The notes beneath the pieces are model-generated. The model was not told the DNA's origin and did not search any database. It saw only the letters and a list, made by a program, of their open reading frames with translations. A stretch of DNA of 64,000 nt, taken from assembly GCF_003050905.1 (NCBI RefSeq), contig NZ_QAOT01000003.1. The stretch is one strand, 5' to 3'. Below are positions 1 through 8,036 of this stretch, in pieces. The first letter of the stretch is position 1; the number at the start of each line of letters is the position of its first letter. Both the position numbers and the translations under genes were made by a program. The stretch is from Cereibacter_A azotoformans. Its GTDB lineage: Bacteria > Pseudomonadota > Alphaproteobacteria > Rhodobacterales > Rhodobacteraceae.

Positions 1-479
1 ACGCCCGCATCCTCGAAGGAGCGCGCGAGGTCGGTGGCCGTCACGTCGGTCTCGGTTGCCCAGCCCTTGGTGGCGACGCGGCCCTTGCGAGCGTCGATGC
101 CGACCGCGACCCGGCCGGGGAAGGCGCGGGCGGCCTCGCGCACGAGGGCCGGATTCTCGACCGCGACGGTTCCGAGGATCACCCGCGCGAGACCCTTCTC
201 GAGCCACAGGGCGATGGTCTTCATGTCACGGATGCCGCCGCCGAGCTGGGCGGGCACCGTCAGTCGGGCGAGGATCGCCTCGACGGCGGCGCCATTCACC
301 GGATGACCCGCGAAGGCGCCGTTCAGATCGACGAGATGCAGCCATTCGCAGCCCGCGGCCTCGAAGGCCGCCGCCTGGGCGGCCGGATCGTCGCCGAAGA
401 CCGTCGCCGCCTCCATCTCGCCGCGCAAGAGGCGCACGCACTGGCCGTCCTTGAGGTCGATGGCGGGATAGAGGATCAT
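1..479 (-). CDS. hisA: HisA, phosphoribosylformimino-AICAR isomerase (partial, N-terminal part)
   Basis: HisA catalyses the Amadori rearrangement of ProFAR to PRFAR, the fourth step of histidine synthesis, in the cytosol. The first 159 residues are present; the gene runs off the left edge. The N-terminus reads MILYPAIDLKDGQ, with the catalytic Asp at residue 8. GGGIRDM near 81-86 and GIDARKG near 128-133 give the second catalytic Asp, about residue 129, as expected for this (beta-alpha)8 barrel. It lies 157 bp downstream of hisH on the same strand, fitting an alphaproteobacterial hisBHA(FE) operon. The ATG at 477-479 is the only start that gives the family N-terminus. Confidence 0.95.
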   Translation of the reverse strand, partial: MILYPAIDLKDGQCVRLLRGEMEAATVFGDDPAAQAAAFEAAGCEWLHLVDLNGAFAGHPVNGAAVEAILARLTVPAQLGGGIRDMKTIALWLEKGLARVILGTVAVENPALVREAARAFPGRVAVGIDARKGRVATKGWATETDVTATDLARSFEDAG

Positions 480-636
480 GGCGCTCTCCGGTCTGTCTCT
501 GTGAGGCGGCTTCTGGCACGGCGGACCCGTGATGCCAAGGACCCCGCACGAGGCCGGCCGCACGGGGCGCGCGGCCGCGATCCTCGGCCGCATGGGCTGC
601 CGCGGGCCTGCCTGCCTGCGGGATCCCGTCCTGTTC

Positions 637-1275
637 TCAGGGCTTCCAGCTCAGGAAGTTGGCGATGAGCCGCAGGCCGGTCTTCTGGCTCTTTTCGGGA
701 TGGAACTGTGTGCCCACCATCGTCTCGCGGCCCACGATGGCGGTGATGGCCTCGCCGTAATCCGCATGCGCCAGCCGGTCGTGATCGTGCGCCACGCGGA
801 AATGGTAGGAGTGGACGAAATAGGCGTGATCGCCCGTCTCGATCCCGGCCAGCACCGGGTGGGGATGGTCCACCGTCAGGTCGTTCCAGCCCATGTGCGG
901 CACCTTGAGATGCGGATCGGAGGGCGCGATCCGAACCACCTCGCCCTCGATCCAGCCGAATCCGGGCGTTTCCTCATATTCGAGGCCGCGGCTCGCCATC
1001 ATCTGCATCCCGATGCAGATGCCGAGGAAGGGGCGCGCGCGGCGCGTCACGGCCTCCTCGATGGCCTCGGAGAGACCGCCATAGCTGCCCAACGCGCGGC
1101 GGCAGGCCGGAAAGGCGCCGTCGCCCGGCAGCACGATCCGGTCGGCGCGGGCCACATCCTCGGGCCGATCCGAGACGATGACCTGCCCGGCCCCCACCTC
1201 GACGGCCATGCGCTGGAAAGCCTTTTCCGCCGAATGGAGGTTGCCGCTGTCGTAATCGACCAGAACCGTCAGCAT
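637..1275 (-). CDS. hisH: HisH, glutamine amidotransferase subunit of imidazole glycerol phosphate synthase
   Basis: This 212-residue class I glutaminase supplies ammonia to HisF for making imidazole glycerol phosphate and AICAR. The catalytic triad is visible: Cys87 in GICIGM, and His192 and Glu194 in QFHPEKS. Length is normal for HisH. Its ATG shares one base with the hisB stop (TGATG), so the two are probably translationally coupled. HisF, its partner, is expected beyond the left edge, after hisA. Confidence 0.97.
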   Translation of the reverse strand: MLTVLVDYDSGNLHSAEKAFQRMAVEVGAGQVIVSDRPEDVARADRIVLPGDGAFPACRRALGSYGGLSEAIEEAVTRRARPFLGICIGMQMMASRGLEYEETPGFGWIEGEVVRIAPSDPHLKVPHMGWNDLTVDHPHPVLAGIETGDHAYFVHSYHFRVAHDHDRLAHADYGEAITAIVGRETMVGTQFHPEKSQKTGLRLIANFLSWKP

Positions 1276-1862
1276 CAGAGCATCCCCTTGGTCGAGGGAA
1301 TGGCGGAGGCCGCGCGCGGATCGGGCTCCACCGCCTCGCGCAAGCTGCGCGCCACCGCCTTGAAGGCCGCCTCGGCGATGTGGTGGCTGTTCAGCCCGTG
1401 GATCATGTCCACATGCAGCGTGATGCCGCCGTGGGTCGAGAGCGCCTGGAAGAACTCGCGCACCAGCTCGGTGTCGAAGCTGCCGATCTTGGCGGTGGGG
1501 AAGGGCAGGTTGCAGACCAGATAGGGCCGTCCCGACAGGTCAAGCGCGCAGCGCACAAGCGCGTCGTCCATCGCGAGATGGAAGCTGCCGTAGCGCCGGA
1601 TCCCGCGCTTGTCGCCCAGCGCCTGCGTCAGTGCCTGCCCGAGTGCGATGCCGCAATCCTCGACCGTGTGGTGGTCGTCGATGTGCAGGTCTCCCTCGCA
1701 GCGGAGCGTGATGTCGATCAGCGAGTGCCGGGCAAGCTGGTCCATCATGTGGTCGAAGAAGCCCACGCCCGTGCGGATGTCGTAGCGCCCGGTTCCATCG
1801 AGATCGACCTTCACCGAGATGGCGGTCTCGGCGGTCTTGCGGGTGATGTCGGCCTGTCGCAT
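1275..1862 (-). CDS. hisB: HisB, imidazoleglycerol-phosphate dehydratase
   Basis: This 195-residue monofunctional dehydratase converts imidazole glycerol phosphate to imidazole acetol phosphate. The duplicated metal-binding motifs of the family are present: DHHTVED around residues 63-69 and SHHIAEA in the C-terminal half. The frame stays open upstream to 2135, but the start was set at 1862 because a GAGGAGCC ribosome-binding site precedes it and MRQADITRKT matches the usual N-terminus. It is the first gene of the visible his run and is transcribed away from the EF-G-like gene. Confidence 0.96.
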   Translation of the reverse strand: MRQADITRKTAETAISVKVDLDGTGRYDIRTGVGFFDHMMDQLARHSLIDITLRCEGDLHIDDHHTVEDCGIALGQALTQALGDKRGIRRYGSFHLAMDDALVRCALDLSGRPYLVCNLPFPTAKIGSFDTELVREFFQALSTHGGITLHVDMIHGLNSHHIAEAAFKAVARSLREAVEPDPRAASAIPSTKGML

Positions 1863-1887
1863 CGGCGGCTCCTCTTCGGTCGGCCAC

Positions 1888-1893
1888 CTTATA
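1888..1893 (-). promoter_or_regulatory. candidate -10 element for hisB
   Basis: Read on the minus strand, this is TATAAG, five of six bases of the sigma70 -10 consensus. It would start transcription near 1881, about 19 nt before the hisB ATG. The -35 region (1911-1916, TTTCCT) is poor, which would fit an activator-dependent promoter. The FNR-like box lies about 67 bp upstream of the inferred start. The same TATAAG hexamer appears in the rpsD and ppaC promoters of this window. Confidence 0.35.
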
Positions 1894-1940
1894 GGAAACT
1901 GCCGTGGCCGAGGAAAGGCCATGGCTTCGGGGGATTTCCA

Positions 1941-1954
1941 TTGATTCAGGTCAA
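1941..1954. promoter_or_regulatory. FNR/CRP-family box (FnrL-like)
   Basis: TTGATTCAGGTCAA matches TTGAT-N4-(A/G)TCAA, the inverted repeat recognised by FNR-family regulators, which in Rhodobacter are typified by FnrL. It sits in the 236-bp divergent region between hisB and the EF-G-like gene, about 79 bp from one start codon and 145 bp from the other. The match is seen directly; binding and the regulated gene are inferred. Confidence 0.5.
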
Positions 1955-2098
1955 GGCAGCAGGGGCAGCGCGGGTGGAGCAATTGGCTCAGGCGGGCCAC
2001 GAAACACTGGCCAGACTTCCGGCAAAGACGCACACTGAGCCGGGGAGAGGCGCCTTTGCGGCTCTCCGCCTCCGGATTGTGCGATGGGAGAACGATCC

Positions 2099-4111
2099 AT
2101 GAGCCATCAACCATCAGGCCCGCGCTGCGCCGCACTGGTCGGCAGCTACACCTGCGGCAAGACGACCCTCTTCGAGGATCTGCTCTTTGCCGCGGGCGCC
2201 ATCGACCGGCGCGGCGCTGTCAAGGACGGCAACACGGTGGGCGACGCCGCCCCCGAGGCGCGGGCACGCCAGATGAGCACCGAACTGTCGGTGGCCCATT
2301 TCGACTATCTCGGCGAGCCCTGGGCGCTGATCGACTGCCCCGGCTCGGTCGAGCTGACCCATGACGCGCAATGCGCCATGATGGTGGCCGACATCGTGGT
2401 GGTGGTCGCCGAGCCCATGCCCGAGCGGGCCGTCACGCTGTCGCCGATCCTGCGCTTTCTCGATGATCGCAACATCCCCCACCTTGTCTATGTGAACAAG
2501 ATGGACCTGCCCGAGGCCACGGTGCGCGGCACGTTCGAGGCCCTGCAGGCGGTGTCGGCGCGCCCCCTCGTCCTGCGCGAGATCCCGATCCGCGACGCGG
2601 CGGGCAAGGTCACGGGAATGGTGGATCTGGTGTCCGAGCGCGCGTGGCGGTGGAACCCGCACAAGCCTTCGGATCTGGTGGCGCTGCCCGACGCGATGGC
2701 GGATGCCAGCGGCGAGGCGCGGACGGGGATGCTCGAGGCGCTGGCCGATTTCGACGACGGGCTGATGGCGGAACTGCTCGAGGATGTGGTGCCCTCGACC
2801 GACGAGATCTATGCCAACCTCACGCGGGATCTGCAGAAGGACCTGATCGTGCCCGTCTTCTTCGGCTCGGCCGAGAACGAGAACGGCATCCGGCGGCTGC
2901 TCAAGGCGCTGCGGCACGAGGCGCCGGGCGTGGAGGCCACGGCCGAGCGGCTGGGCATCGCCCCCGCAGGCACGATGGCGCAGGTCTTCAAGACGATCCA
3001 TGCGGGCCAGTCGGGCAAGATGTCGATGGTGCGGATCTGGTCCGGCGAGGTCAGGGACGGGATCACGCTCGGGCAGGACCGGGTGGGGTCGGTCATGGCG
3101 CTGACGGGACGCCGCACCTCCGCGCGCGGCGCGGCCGGGCCGGGTGAGGTGGTGGCTCTGGGGCGGATGGCCTCGGCCGCGACGGGCGACCTGCTGACGG
3201 AAACGGGCGTGGCCGAGGCGGACTGGCCGGCGCCGCCCGCGCCGCTCCATGCGCTTGCGATCCGGGCCGAGAAGCAGGCCGACGAGGTGAAGCTCGCGGC
3301 GGCGCTCGCCCGGCTGGCCGAGGAGGATCCTTCGCTCGCGGCGGCCCATCAGGCCGAGACGGGTGAACTGGTGCTGAGCGGGCAGGGAGAGATGCAGCTT
3401 CAGATCGCCCTGTCGCGGATGAAGAACGAATATGGCCTGAGCGTCACCGCGTCGCGGCCCGCGGTGCCCTACCGCGAGACGATCACCAGGGCCACCTCGA
3501 TCCACGCCCGGCACAAGAAGCAGTCGGGTGGACACGGGGAGTTCGCCGACATCCATCTCGAGATCCGGCCGCAGCCGCGCGGCGAGGGCTTTGCCTTCGA
3601 CGACCGGATCACCGGCGGCGTCGTGCCGAAGAACTACATCCCGGCGGTGGAAAAGGGGGTGCAGTCCTACCTGGGCAAGGGGCCCCTCGGGCATCAGGTG
3701 GTCGATGTGGCCGTGACCCTGACCGACGGCAGCTACCATACGGTGGACAGTTCGGACATGGCCTTCCAGAAGGCCGCGCTGAAGGGGATGACCGAGGCGA
3801 TGCCCTCGTGCGGGCCGGTGCTTCTGGAGCCGATCCTCGCGGTGGCGATCTCGGTCCCGTCGGAGTTCACGCCGCGGGTGCAGCGGATCGTGACCGGACG
3901 GCGGGGGCAGCTTCTGGGCTTTGACGCCAAGTCGGGCTGGCCGGGCTGGGACGAGGTGCAGGCGCTGATCCCGCAGGGCGAGATGGACGGGCTGATCGTC
4001 GAGATCCGCTCGCAGAGCCTGGGCGTCGGCACCTATGCCTGCCGGTTCGACCATCTGCAGGAGCTGCACGGCCGCGAGGCGGAACGGGCGCTGGCTGCGC
4101 AGGGCGCCTGA
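2099..4111 (+). CDS. elongation factor G-like translational GTPase (divergent EF-G paralogue)
   Basis: This 670-residue protein has the full EF-G layout: a G domain, domain II, and domains III-V with the domain IV loop GSYHTVDSS. G1 is GSYTCGKTT (about 15-23) and G4 is NKMD (133-136). The switch regions are unusual. The RGIT motif of G2 is replaced by a sequence around RQMSTELS. In G3, DTPGH becomes DCPGS, so the histidine that activates water for GTP hydrolysis is Ser83. It is therefore probably not the main translocase; a specialised ribosome factor (rescue, splitting or stress) is more likely. The ATG at 2099 was chosen over 2084 because GGGAGA lies 8 bp upstream. No rpsL, rpsG or tuf is adjacent, unlike housekeeping fusA. 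Confidence 0.85.
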   Translation: MSHQPSGPRCAALVGSYTCGKTTLFEDLLFAAGAIDRRGAVKDGNTVGDAAPEARARQMSTELSVAHFDYLGEPWALIDCPGSVELTHDAQCAMMVADIVVVVAEPMPERAVTLSPILRFLDDRNIPHLVYVNKMDLPEATVRGTFEALQAVSARPLVLREIPIRDAAGKVTGMVDLVSERAWRWNPHKPSDLVALPDAMADASGEARTGMLEALADFDDGLMAELLEDVVPSTDEIYANLTRDLQKDLIVPVFFGSAENENGIRRLLKALRHEAPGVEATAERLGIAPAGTMAQVFKTIHAGQSGKMSMVRIWSGEVRDGITLGQDRVGSVMALTGRRTSARGAAGPGEVVALGRMASAATGDLLTETGVAEADWPAPPAPLHALAIRAEKQADEVKLAAALARLAEEDPSLAAAHQAETGELVLSGQGEMQLQIALSRMKNEYGLSVTASRPAVPYRETITRATSIHARHKKQSGGHGEFADIHLEIRPQPRGEGFAFDDRITGGVVPKNYIPAVEKGVQSYLGKGPLGHQVVDVAVTLTDGSYHTVDSSDMAFQKAALKGMTEAMPSCGPVLLEPILAVAISVPSEFTPRVQRIVTGRRGQLLGFDAKSGWPGWDEVQALIPQGEMDGLIVEIRSQSLGVGTYACRFDHLQELHGREAERALAAQGA

Positions 4112-4115
4112 GGAA

Positions 4116-4185
4116 GGGGGGCTTTGCGCCCCCCGGTCTCCGCAGGCGGAGACCTCCCCCCGCAGGATATTTGCGAAGAGTGAAA
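4116..4185. repeat. intergenic hairpin plus GGATATTTG module, copy A
   Basis: Between the convergent EF-G-like and MFS genes lie two hairpins: GGGGGGC-TTTGC-GCCCCCC at 4116-4134 and GTCTCCGC/GCGGAGAC at 4136-4153. The conserved string GGATATTTGCGAAGAGTGAAA then occupies 4165-4185. The hairpins probably end transcription from both sides, although there is no long T tract. The 3' string recurs at 22872-22893 and 28681-28701, each time next to a G/C-run hairpin, so it looks like a dispersed intergenic element and not a chance feature. Confidence 0.6.
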
Positions 4186-4186
4186 C

Positions 4187-5386
4187 TCAGGCGCGGCGCG
4201 CGAGATGAAGGACGAGCGCCCCGACCATCAGGAGCGCGGCCAGAAGGAACGGCGCGCCGGGCAGATGCAGCGGCGCGCCGTCCTGCGTGAAGGCGCGGAA
4301 CGTGGCCGTCATCACGAGCGGTGAGGTGATCATCGCGACGGCATTGAGAGAGGCGAGCAGGCCCTGCAGCTCGCCCTGCGCATCGGCGGGCGTGCCGCGC
4401 GACAGGATGGATTGCAGCGCAGGCACCACGACGCCGCCCAATGCGGTCAGGGGGATGACGAGAAGCGCGCCGGTTCCCGAGGCCAGGAAGCCGAAGGCGG
4501 TCAGCGTGAGGATATCGACCCAGATGCCGAAGAGCGCCGTGCGATGCTCGCCGAGGCGGCGGATCGCGGGCCCGACCAGCGCCACCTGTCCCACGGCGAA
4601 GCTGATGCCGTAAAGCGCGAGCGAGGCGCCGACCATGGCCGCGCCCCAGCCGAAGGCGGCCTGGCCGTAGAAGGCCCAGACGGCCGGGTAGACGTTCATC
4701 GCGATCCCCAGGATCAGGAAGACCGCGAGCGGGCGGCGCAGCTCGGGCAGGCGCGCCACGGCCCGCAGCGCGCCGAGCGGGTTGGCGCGGGCGAGAGAGA
4801 AGGGGCGGCGGGTGGCGTCGGTCACCGTTTCGGGCAGGATGAGGCTGCCGAGGATGAGGTTCAGCACCGCCATCAGCGCCGCCGCATGGAAGGGCGCGCG
4901 CAGGTCGATCCCCGCCAGCAGGCCCCCCATGGCGGGGCCCAGCACGAAGCCGATCCCGAAGCCCGCGCCGATCAGGGCGAATCGCTTGGCGCGGTCCTCG
5001 GGCGGGGTCACGTCGGCGATGAAGGCCGAGGCCGTGGCGTAGGTGGCCGAGACGATCCCCGCCACGATCCGCGCGGCCAGCAGGATCGCCATGGTGGGGG
5101 CCAGCGCCATGGCGAGATAGGTGGCCGCCATGATGACGAGCGAGCCGAGCAGGATCGGCCGGCGCCCGAACCGGTCCGACAGGCTTCCGATGGTCGGGCC
5201 GAACAGGAACTGCATGACCGCGAAGGAGGCCGACAGGAGCCCTCCCCAGACCGCCGCGTCCGACAGGGGCTGGCCGGTGATCTCGAGGATCAGGTCCGGC
5301 ATGACCGGAAAGATCAGCCCGATCCCGATCGCATCGAGCGTGACGGTGATCAGGATGAAGGCAAGGGCAAGCCGGGGCTTTTGCAT
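4187..5386 (-). CDS. MFS transporter, TetA-like DHA1 drug:proton antiporter family
   Basis: This is a 399-residue inner-membrane protein with about 12 hydrophobic segments. The loop 2-3 signature GSLSDRFGRRPILL is clear, and GPAMGG in TM5 is the antiporter motif C. The sequence is most like the tetracycline/multidrug branch of proton-driven exporters, but the substrate cannot be read from sequence, so no resistance is claimed. It is the last gene of a minus-strand run with two hydrolases; its ATG is 30 bp after the stop of the previous gene. Confidence 0.88.
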   Translation of the reverse strand: MQKPRLALAFILITVTLDAIGIGLIFPVMPDLILEITGQPLSDAAVWGGLLSASFAVMQFLFGPTIGSLSDRFGRRPILLGSLVIMAATYLAMALAPTMAILLAARIVAGIVSATYATASAFIADVTPPEDRAKRFALIGAGFGIGFVLGPAMGGLLAGIDLRAPFHAAALMAVLNLILGSLILPETVTDATRRPFSLARANPLGALRAVARLPELRRPLAVFLILGIAMNVYPAVWAFYGQAAFGWGAAMVGASLALYGISFAVGQVALVGPAIRRLGEHRTALFGIWVDILTLTAFGFLASGTGALLVIPLTALGGVVVPALQSILSRGTPADAQGELQGLLASLNAVAMITSPLVMTATFRAFTQDGAPLHLPGAPFLLAALLMVGALVLHLARRA

Positions 5387-5416
5387 GTCGCGTCCGCGGG
5401 GAAGGGCGGGCGGACC

Positions 5417-6142
5417 CTAGCCGGGGGTGGGGCGGCAGGAAAGCGGATTTGCCGCAACCGAGATGAGACGTTTTGCCAGAGCCTCGGGGCAGGACAGGAA
5501 GGGCGAATGGGCCGCGGGCAGGGTCGAGACCGTCCCCTCGGGCCAGCCTTCGGTCATGGCCTCCTGATGCTCGGGCGGGATGGCGCGATCCTCGAGGCAG
5601 CGGATGTAGTGCCGGGGCGTGGCGTGGTAGCGGGCGGTCAGCCGGATCGGCTCTTCCTGCGGAGCCGTGGGCTCGGGGACCAGGCGCGCGAGGGCGACGG
5701 CGCGCACCTCGGGCGGGCAGTCGTGGAAGAGGCGGTCGCCGGCAAGCGCGGGATCGAAGGAATAGGTGCGGCGATCCGGCGCCACCCGGATGGCGGGCCG
5801 CAGCGGCTGGCGCGTCTGCTCCCTGCGCAGGGACGCCACCGAGGCGCCATCGCGCGGCGCGTAGGCGCACAGGAAGATCAGCCGCTCGATCAGACCGGGC
5901 GGGGCGCGCTCGGCTGCGGCGGCGATGGGAAAGCCGCCGGCGGAATGGCCCACAAGGGTTACGGGCTCATGGATTTCCGCAAGGATCGCATCGGCATAGT
6001 GGCCAAGGCTCGGGTCCTGCATGAAGTGACGGGGCAGGTCGAGGGCGCGGGCCGTGTGGCCCCGGATCTCGAGCGCGCGGATCGTCTCGTCCCAGCACCA
6101 GGCGCCATAGCCCGAGCCGTGGACGAGCAGGAAGTCAGACAT
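5417..6142 (-). CDS. alpha/beta hydrolase, methyl-ester esterase-like
   Basis: This 241-residue soluble enzyme has an intact triad: nucleophile Ser67 in GHSAGG, Asp185 in RCLEDRAIPP and His212 in AAHSPFLS. The last two motifs resemble the plant methyl salicylate/hydroxynitrile-lyase-like branch, which is common in bacteria as uncharacterised esterases. The start codon lies inside the end of the preceding hydrolase gene (8-base overlap), implying coupled translation. The substrate is unknown; the neighbouring lactonase-like hydrolase and exporter suggest a small ester or lactone. Confidence 0.85.
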   Translation of the reverse strand: MSDFLLVHGSGYGAWCWDETIRALEIRGHTARALDLPRHFMQDPSLGHYADAILAEIHEPVTLVGHSAGGFPIAAAAERAPPGLIERLIFLCAYAPRDGASVASLRREQTRQPLRPAIRVAPDRRTYSFDPALAGDRLFHDCPPEVRAVALARLVPEPTAPQEEPIRLTARYHATPRHYIRCLEDRAIPPEHQEAMTEGWPEGTVSTLPAAHSPFLSCPEALAKRLISVAANPLSCRPTPG

Positions 6143-6923
6143 GGCCGATCGAGTGCAGGAACTCGGTCAGGAGCCGGGCCATCTCGGACGGCTTGTCGAT
6201 CGAGGGCACATGGCCCGCGCCGCGGATGATCTCGAACCGGCTGCCCTTGATGAGTCCGGCCGTCTCGCGCACCAGGTCGGGCGGGGTCGAGCCGTCCTCG
6301 GAGCCGACGAGGACGAGGGTGGGCAGCGTGAGGCTCGCGGTCGTCGTGTAGAAGTCGGTTCCCGCAATGGCCGCGGCGCCGCCGGCGTAGCCGTCGGGAT
6401 CGCCCGCCATGTAACGCTCGCGCCAGAGCTGGCCCTCGGGGCTCGCGCGGAAGGCGGGCGCGAACCAGCGTTTCATCGTCGGGTCGGCGAGGGATTCGAG
6501 CCCGTAGCTGCGCACCTGGGCGATCCGGTCCTGCCAGATCTCGGGCGTGCCGATCTTGGCCGCCGTGTCGCAGAGCACCAGCGCCCGGATCAGGTCGAGC
6601 CGCTTGACCGCGATCCCCTGGGCGATCATCCCGCCGATCGAGCAGCCGACAAAGACCGCATCCCGGATCGAGAGCGCCTCCATCAGCCGCTCGGCGTCGC
6701 GGATGAGCGCGCCCATCGCATAGGGCGGCTCGGGCGTCGAGGAGCCGCCGTGGCCGCGCAGGTCGTAGCGCACGAGCCGCAGGGACGGGGGCAGGAGGGG
6801 AAGGATATTGTCCCAGATCCGCAGGTCGGAGCCGAGTGCGTGGGCGAAGACGACGGGCGCGCCGGTCGGGTCGCCCTCCTCGCGGTAGTTCAGGTGAAGG
6901 TCGCCGAGTTCGAGGTCAGGCAT
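6135..6923 (-). CDS. alpha/beta hydrolase, 3-oxoadipate enol-lactonase (PcaD)-like
   Basis: This 262-residue hydrolase has nucleophile Ser95 in VGCSIGG, the oxyanion segment FAHALGSDLRIWD and the C-terminal catalytic His in GAGHVPSIDKP. Family resemblance is to PcaD of the beta-ketoadipate pathway, but no pca gene lies nearby, so the real substrate may be another lactone or ester. The frame is open to 7022. The ATG at 6923 is preferred because MPDLELGDLHLNY aligns with the family start and the upstream extension is arginine-rich and non-conserved in character. Confidence 0.75.
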   Translation of the reverse strand: MPDLELGDLHLNYREEGDPTGAPVVFAHALGSDLRIWDNILPLLPPSLRLVRYDLRGHGGSSTPEPPYAMGALIRDAERLMEALSIRDAVFVGCSIGGMIAQGIAVKRLDLIRALVLCDTAAKIGTPEIWQDRIAQVRSYGLESLADPTMKRWFAPAFRASPEGQLWRERYMAGDPDGYAGGAAAIAGTDFYTTTASLTLPTLVLVGSEDGSTPPDLVRETAGLIKGSRFEIIRGAGHVPSIDKPSEMARLLTEFLHSIGHV

Positions 6924-7058
6924 CGGTGCGTTCCATCTGGCCGGGTGTGGGGCGGACGCGTCCCGAAGGCGCGGGGGAACGTTCCTCCCTCCACTTCGCG
7001 GCGTCAAGGCGCGACCGCCCACCGGCGCCAGGCATTTGGCGAAGCGCGAATTGCCGCC

Positions 7059-8036
7059 TCAGTCCGGGAACCGGGCGAGGGCGCGCGCGAAGACGGACGG
7101 ATCGACATTGCCGCCCGATGCGACGCAGATCACCGCGTCCCCGGCGATGGCCTCGGGCCGGAACAGCGCGGCGGCCAGCGCCACGGCGCCCCCCGGCTCG
7201 AGCACGATCTTGAGGCGCAGGAAGGCCAGCGCCATGGCCTCGAGCGCCTCCTCGTCCGACACGGCAAGCCCCGGCCCGCACAGCCGCGCGAGGATGGGAA
7301 AGGTGATCTGCCCCGGTTCCGGCGTCACAATGGCATCGCAGATCGAGCCGGTGAGGGCGGCGTTGCGCCGGATCGCCCCCGCCGCGAGGCTGCGGGCGGT
7401 GTCGTCGAACCCCTCCGGCTCGGCGGGGCGGGCGCGCAGGCCGGGCGCATGGGCCTCGAGCGCCAGCGCGATCCCCGCGGCAAGGCCGCCGCCGCCGCAA
7501 CAGGTGAGGACATCGGCCTGCGTCACGCCCTCCTCGGCGGCCTGCGCGGCGATCTCGAGGCCGGTGGTGCCTTGCCCCGCGATCACCAGCGGCTCGTCGA
7601 AGGGCCGGATGAGGGTGAGGCCGCGCTCTTCCGACAGGCTGAGGCCGATCGCGTCGCGGTCCTCGGTGGCGCGATCGTAGAGCACCACCTCGGCCCCCAG
7701 CGCGCGGGTGTTCTCGATCTTGAGCCGGGGCGCGTCCGCCGGCATCACGATCACCGCGGGCGCCCCGTGGCGCGCCGCCGCCAGCGCCACCCCCTGCGCA
7801 TGGTTGCCCGAGGAGTAGGCGATCACCCCGCGCGCCCGCCGGCCGGGGTCGAGGGCCGAGACCGCCGACCAGGCGCCGCGGAACTTGAACGAGCCGGTGT
7901 GCTGAAGGCATTCGGCCTTCACCAGAACCCGCCGGCCCGCGATCGCATCGAGGAACGGGGACGAGAGCAGCGGCGTGCGCCGGGCATGGCCTGCGAGCCG
8001 TGCGGCCGCCGCTTCGATCATCGCGATGTCGGTCAT
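7059..8036 (-). CDS. threonine/serine dehydratase-like PLP enzyme (fold type II)
   Basis: This 325-residue protein is of the threonine ammonia-lyase/serine racemase type, with PLP-binding Lys51 in TGSFKFRG, the substrate loop SSGNHAQG and the phosphate-binding loop CGGGGLAAG. It would deaminate L-threonine or L-serine to a 2-oxo acid plus ammonia, or act on a related hydroxyamino acid. No C-terminal ACT regulatory domain is present, so it is the short catabolic form and not IlvA. Its start overlaps the stop of the upstream hydrolase gene by four bases (ATGA). Confidence 0.88.
   Translation of the reverse strand: MTDIAMIEAAAARLAGHARRTPLLSSPFLDAIAGRRVLVKAECLQHTGSFKFRGAWSAVSALDPGRRARGVIAYSSGNHAQGVALAAARHGAPAVIVMPADAPRLKIENTRALGAEVVLYDRATEDRDAIGLSLSEERGLTLIRPFDEPLVIAGQGTTGLEIAAQAAEEGVTQADVLTCCGGGGLAAGIALALEAHAPGLRARPAEPEGFDDTARSLAAGAIRRNAALTGSICDAIVTPEPGQITFPILARLCGPGLAVSDEEALEAMALAFLRLKIVLEPGGAVALAAALFRPEAIAGDAVICVASGGNVDPSVFARALARFPD

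Noticed and set aside
480..636. Possible small gene between hisH and hisA
   Set aside because: No ORF with a ribosome-binding site or plausible composition on the minus strand; taken as plain intergenic sequence.
2084..2098. Upstream ATG for the EF-G-like gene
   Set aside because: It would use the GGGAGA sequence as codons; the ATG at 2099 has that sequence at proper distance as a ribosome-binding site.
5417..6923. Naming the two hydrolases pcaD or salicylate esterase
   Set aside because: Motifs fit the branches, but there is no pca or salicylate gene nearby, so function names would be over-assigned.
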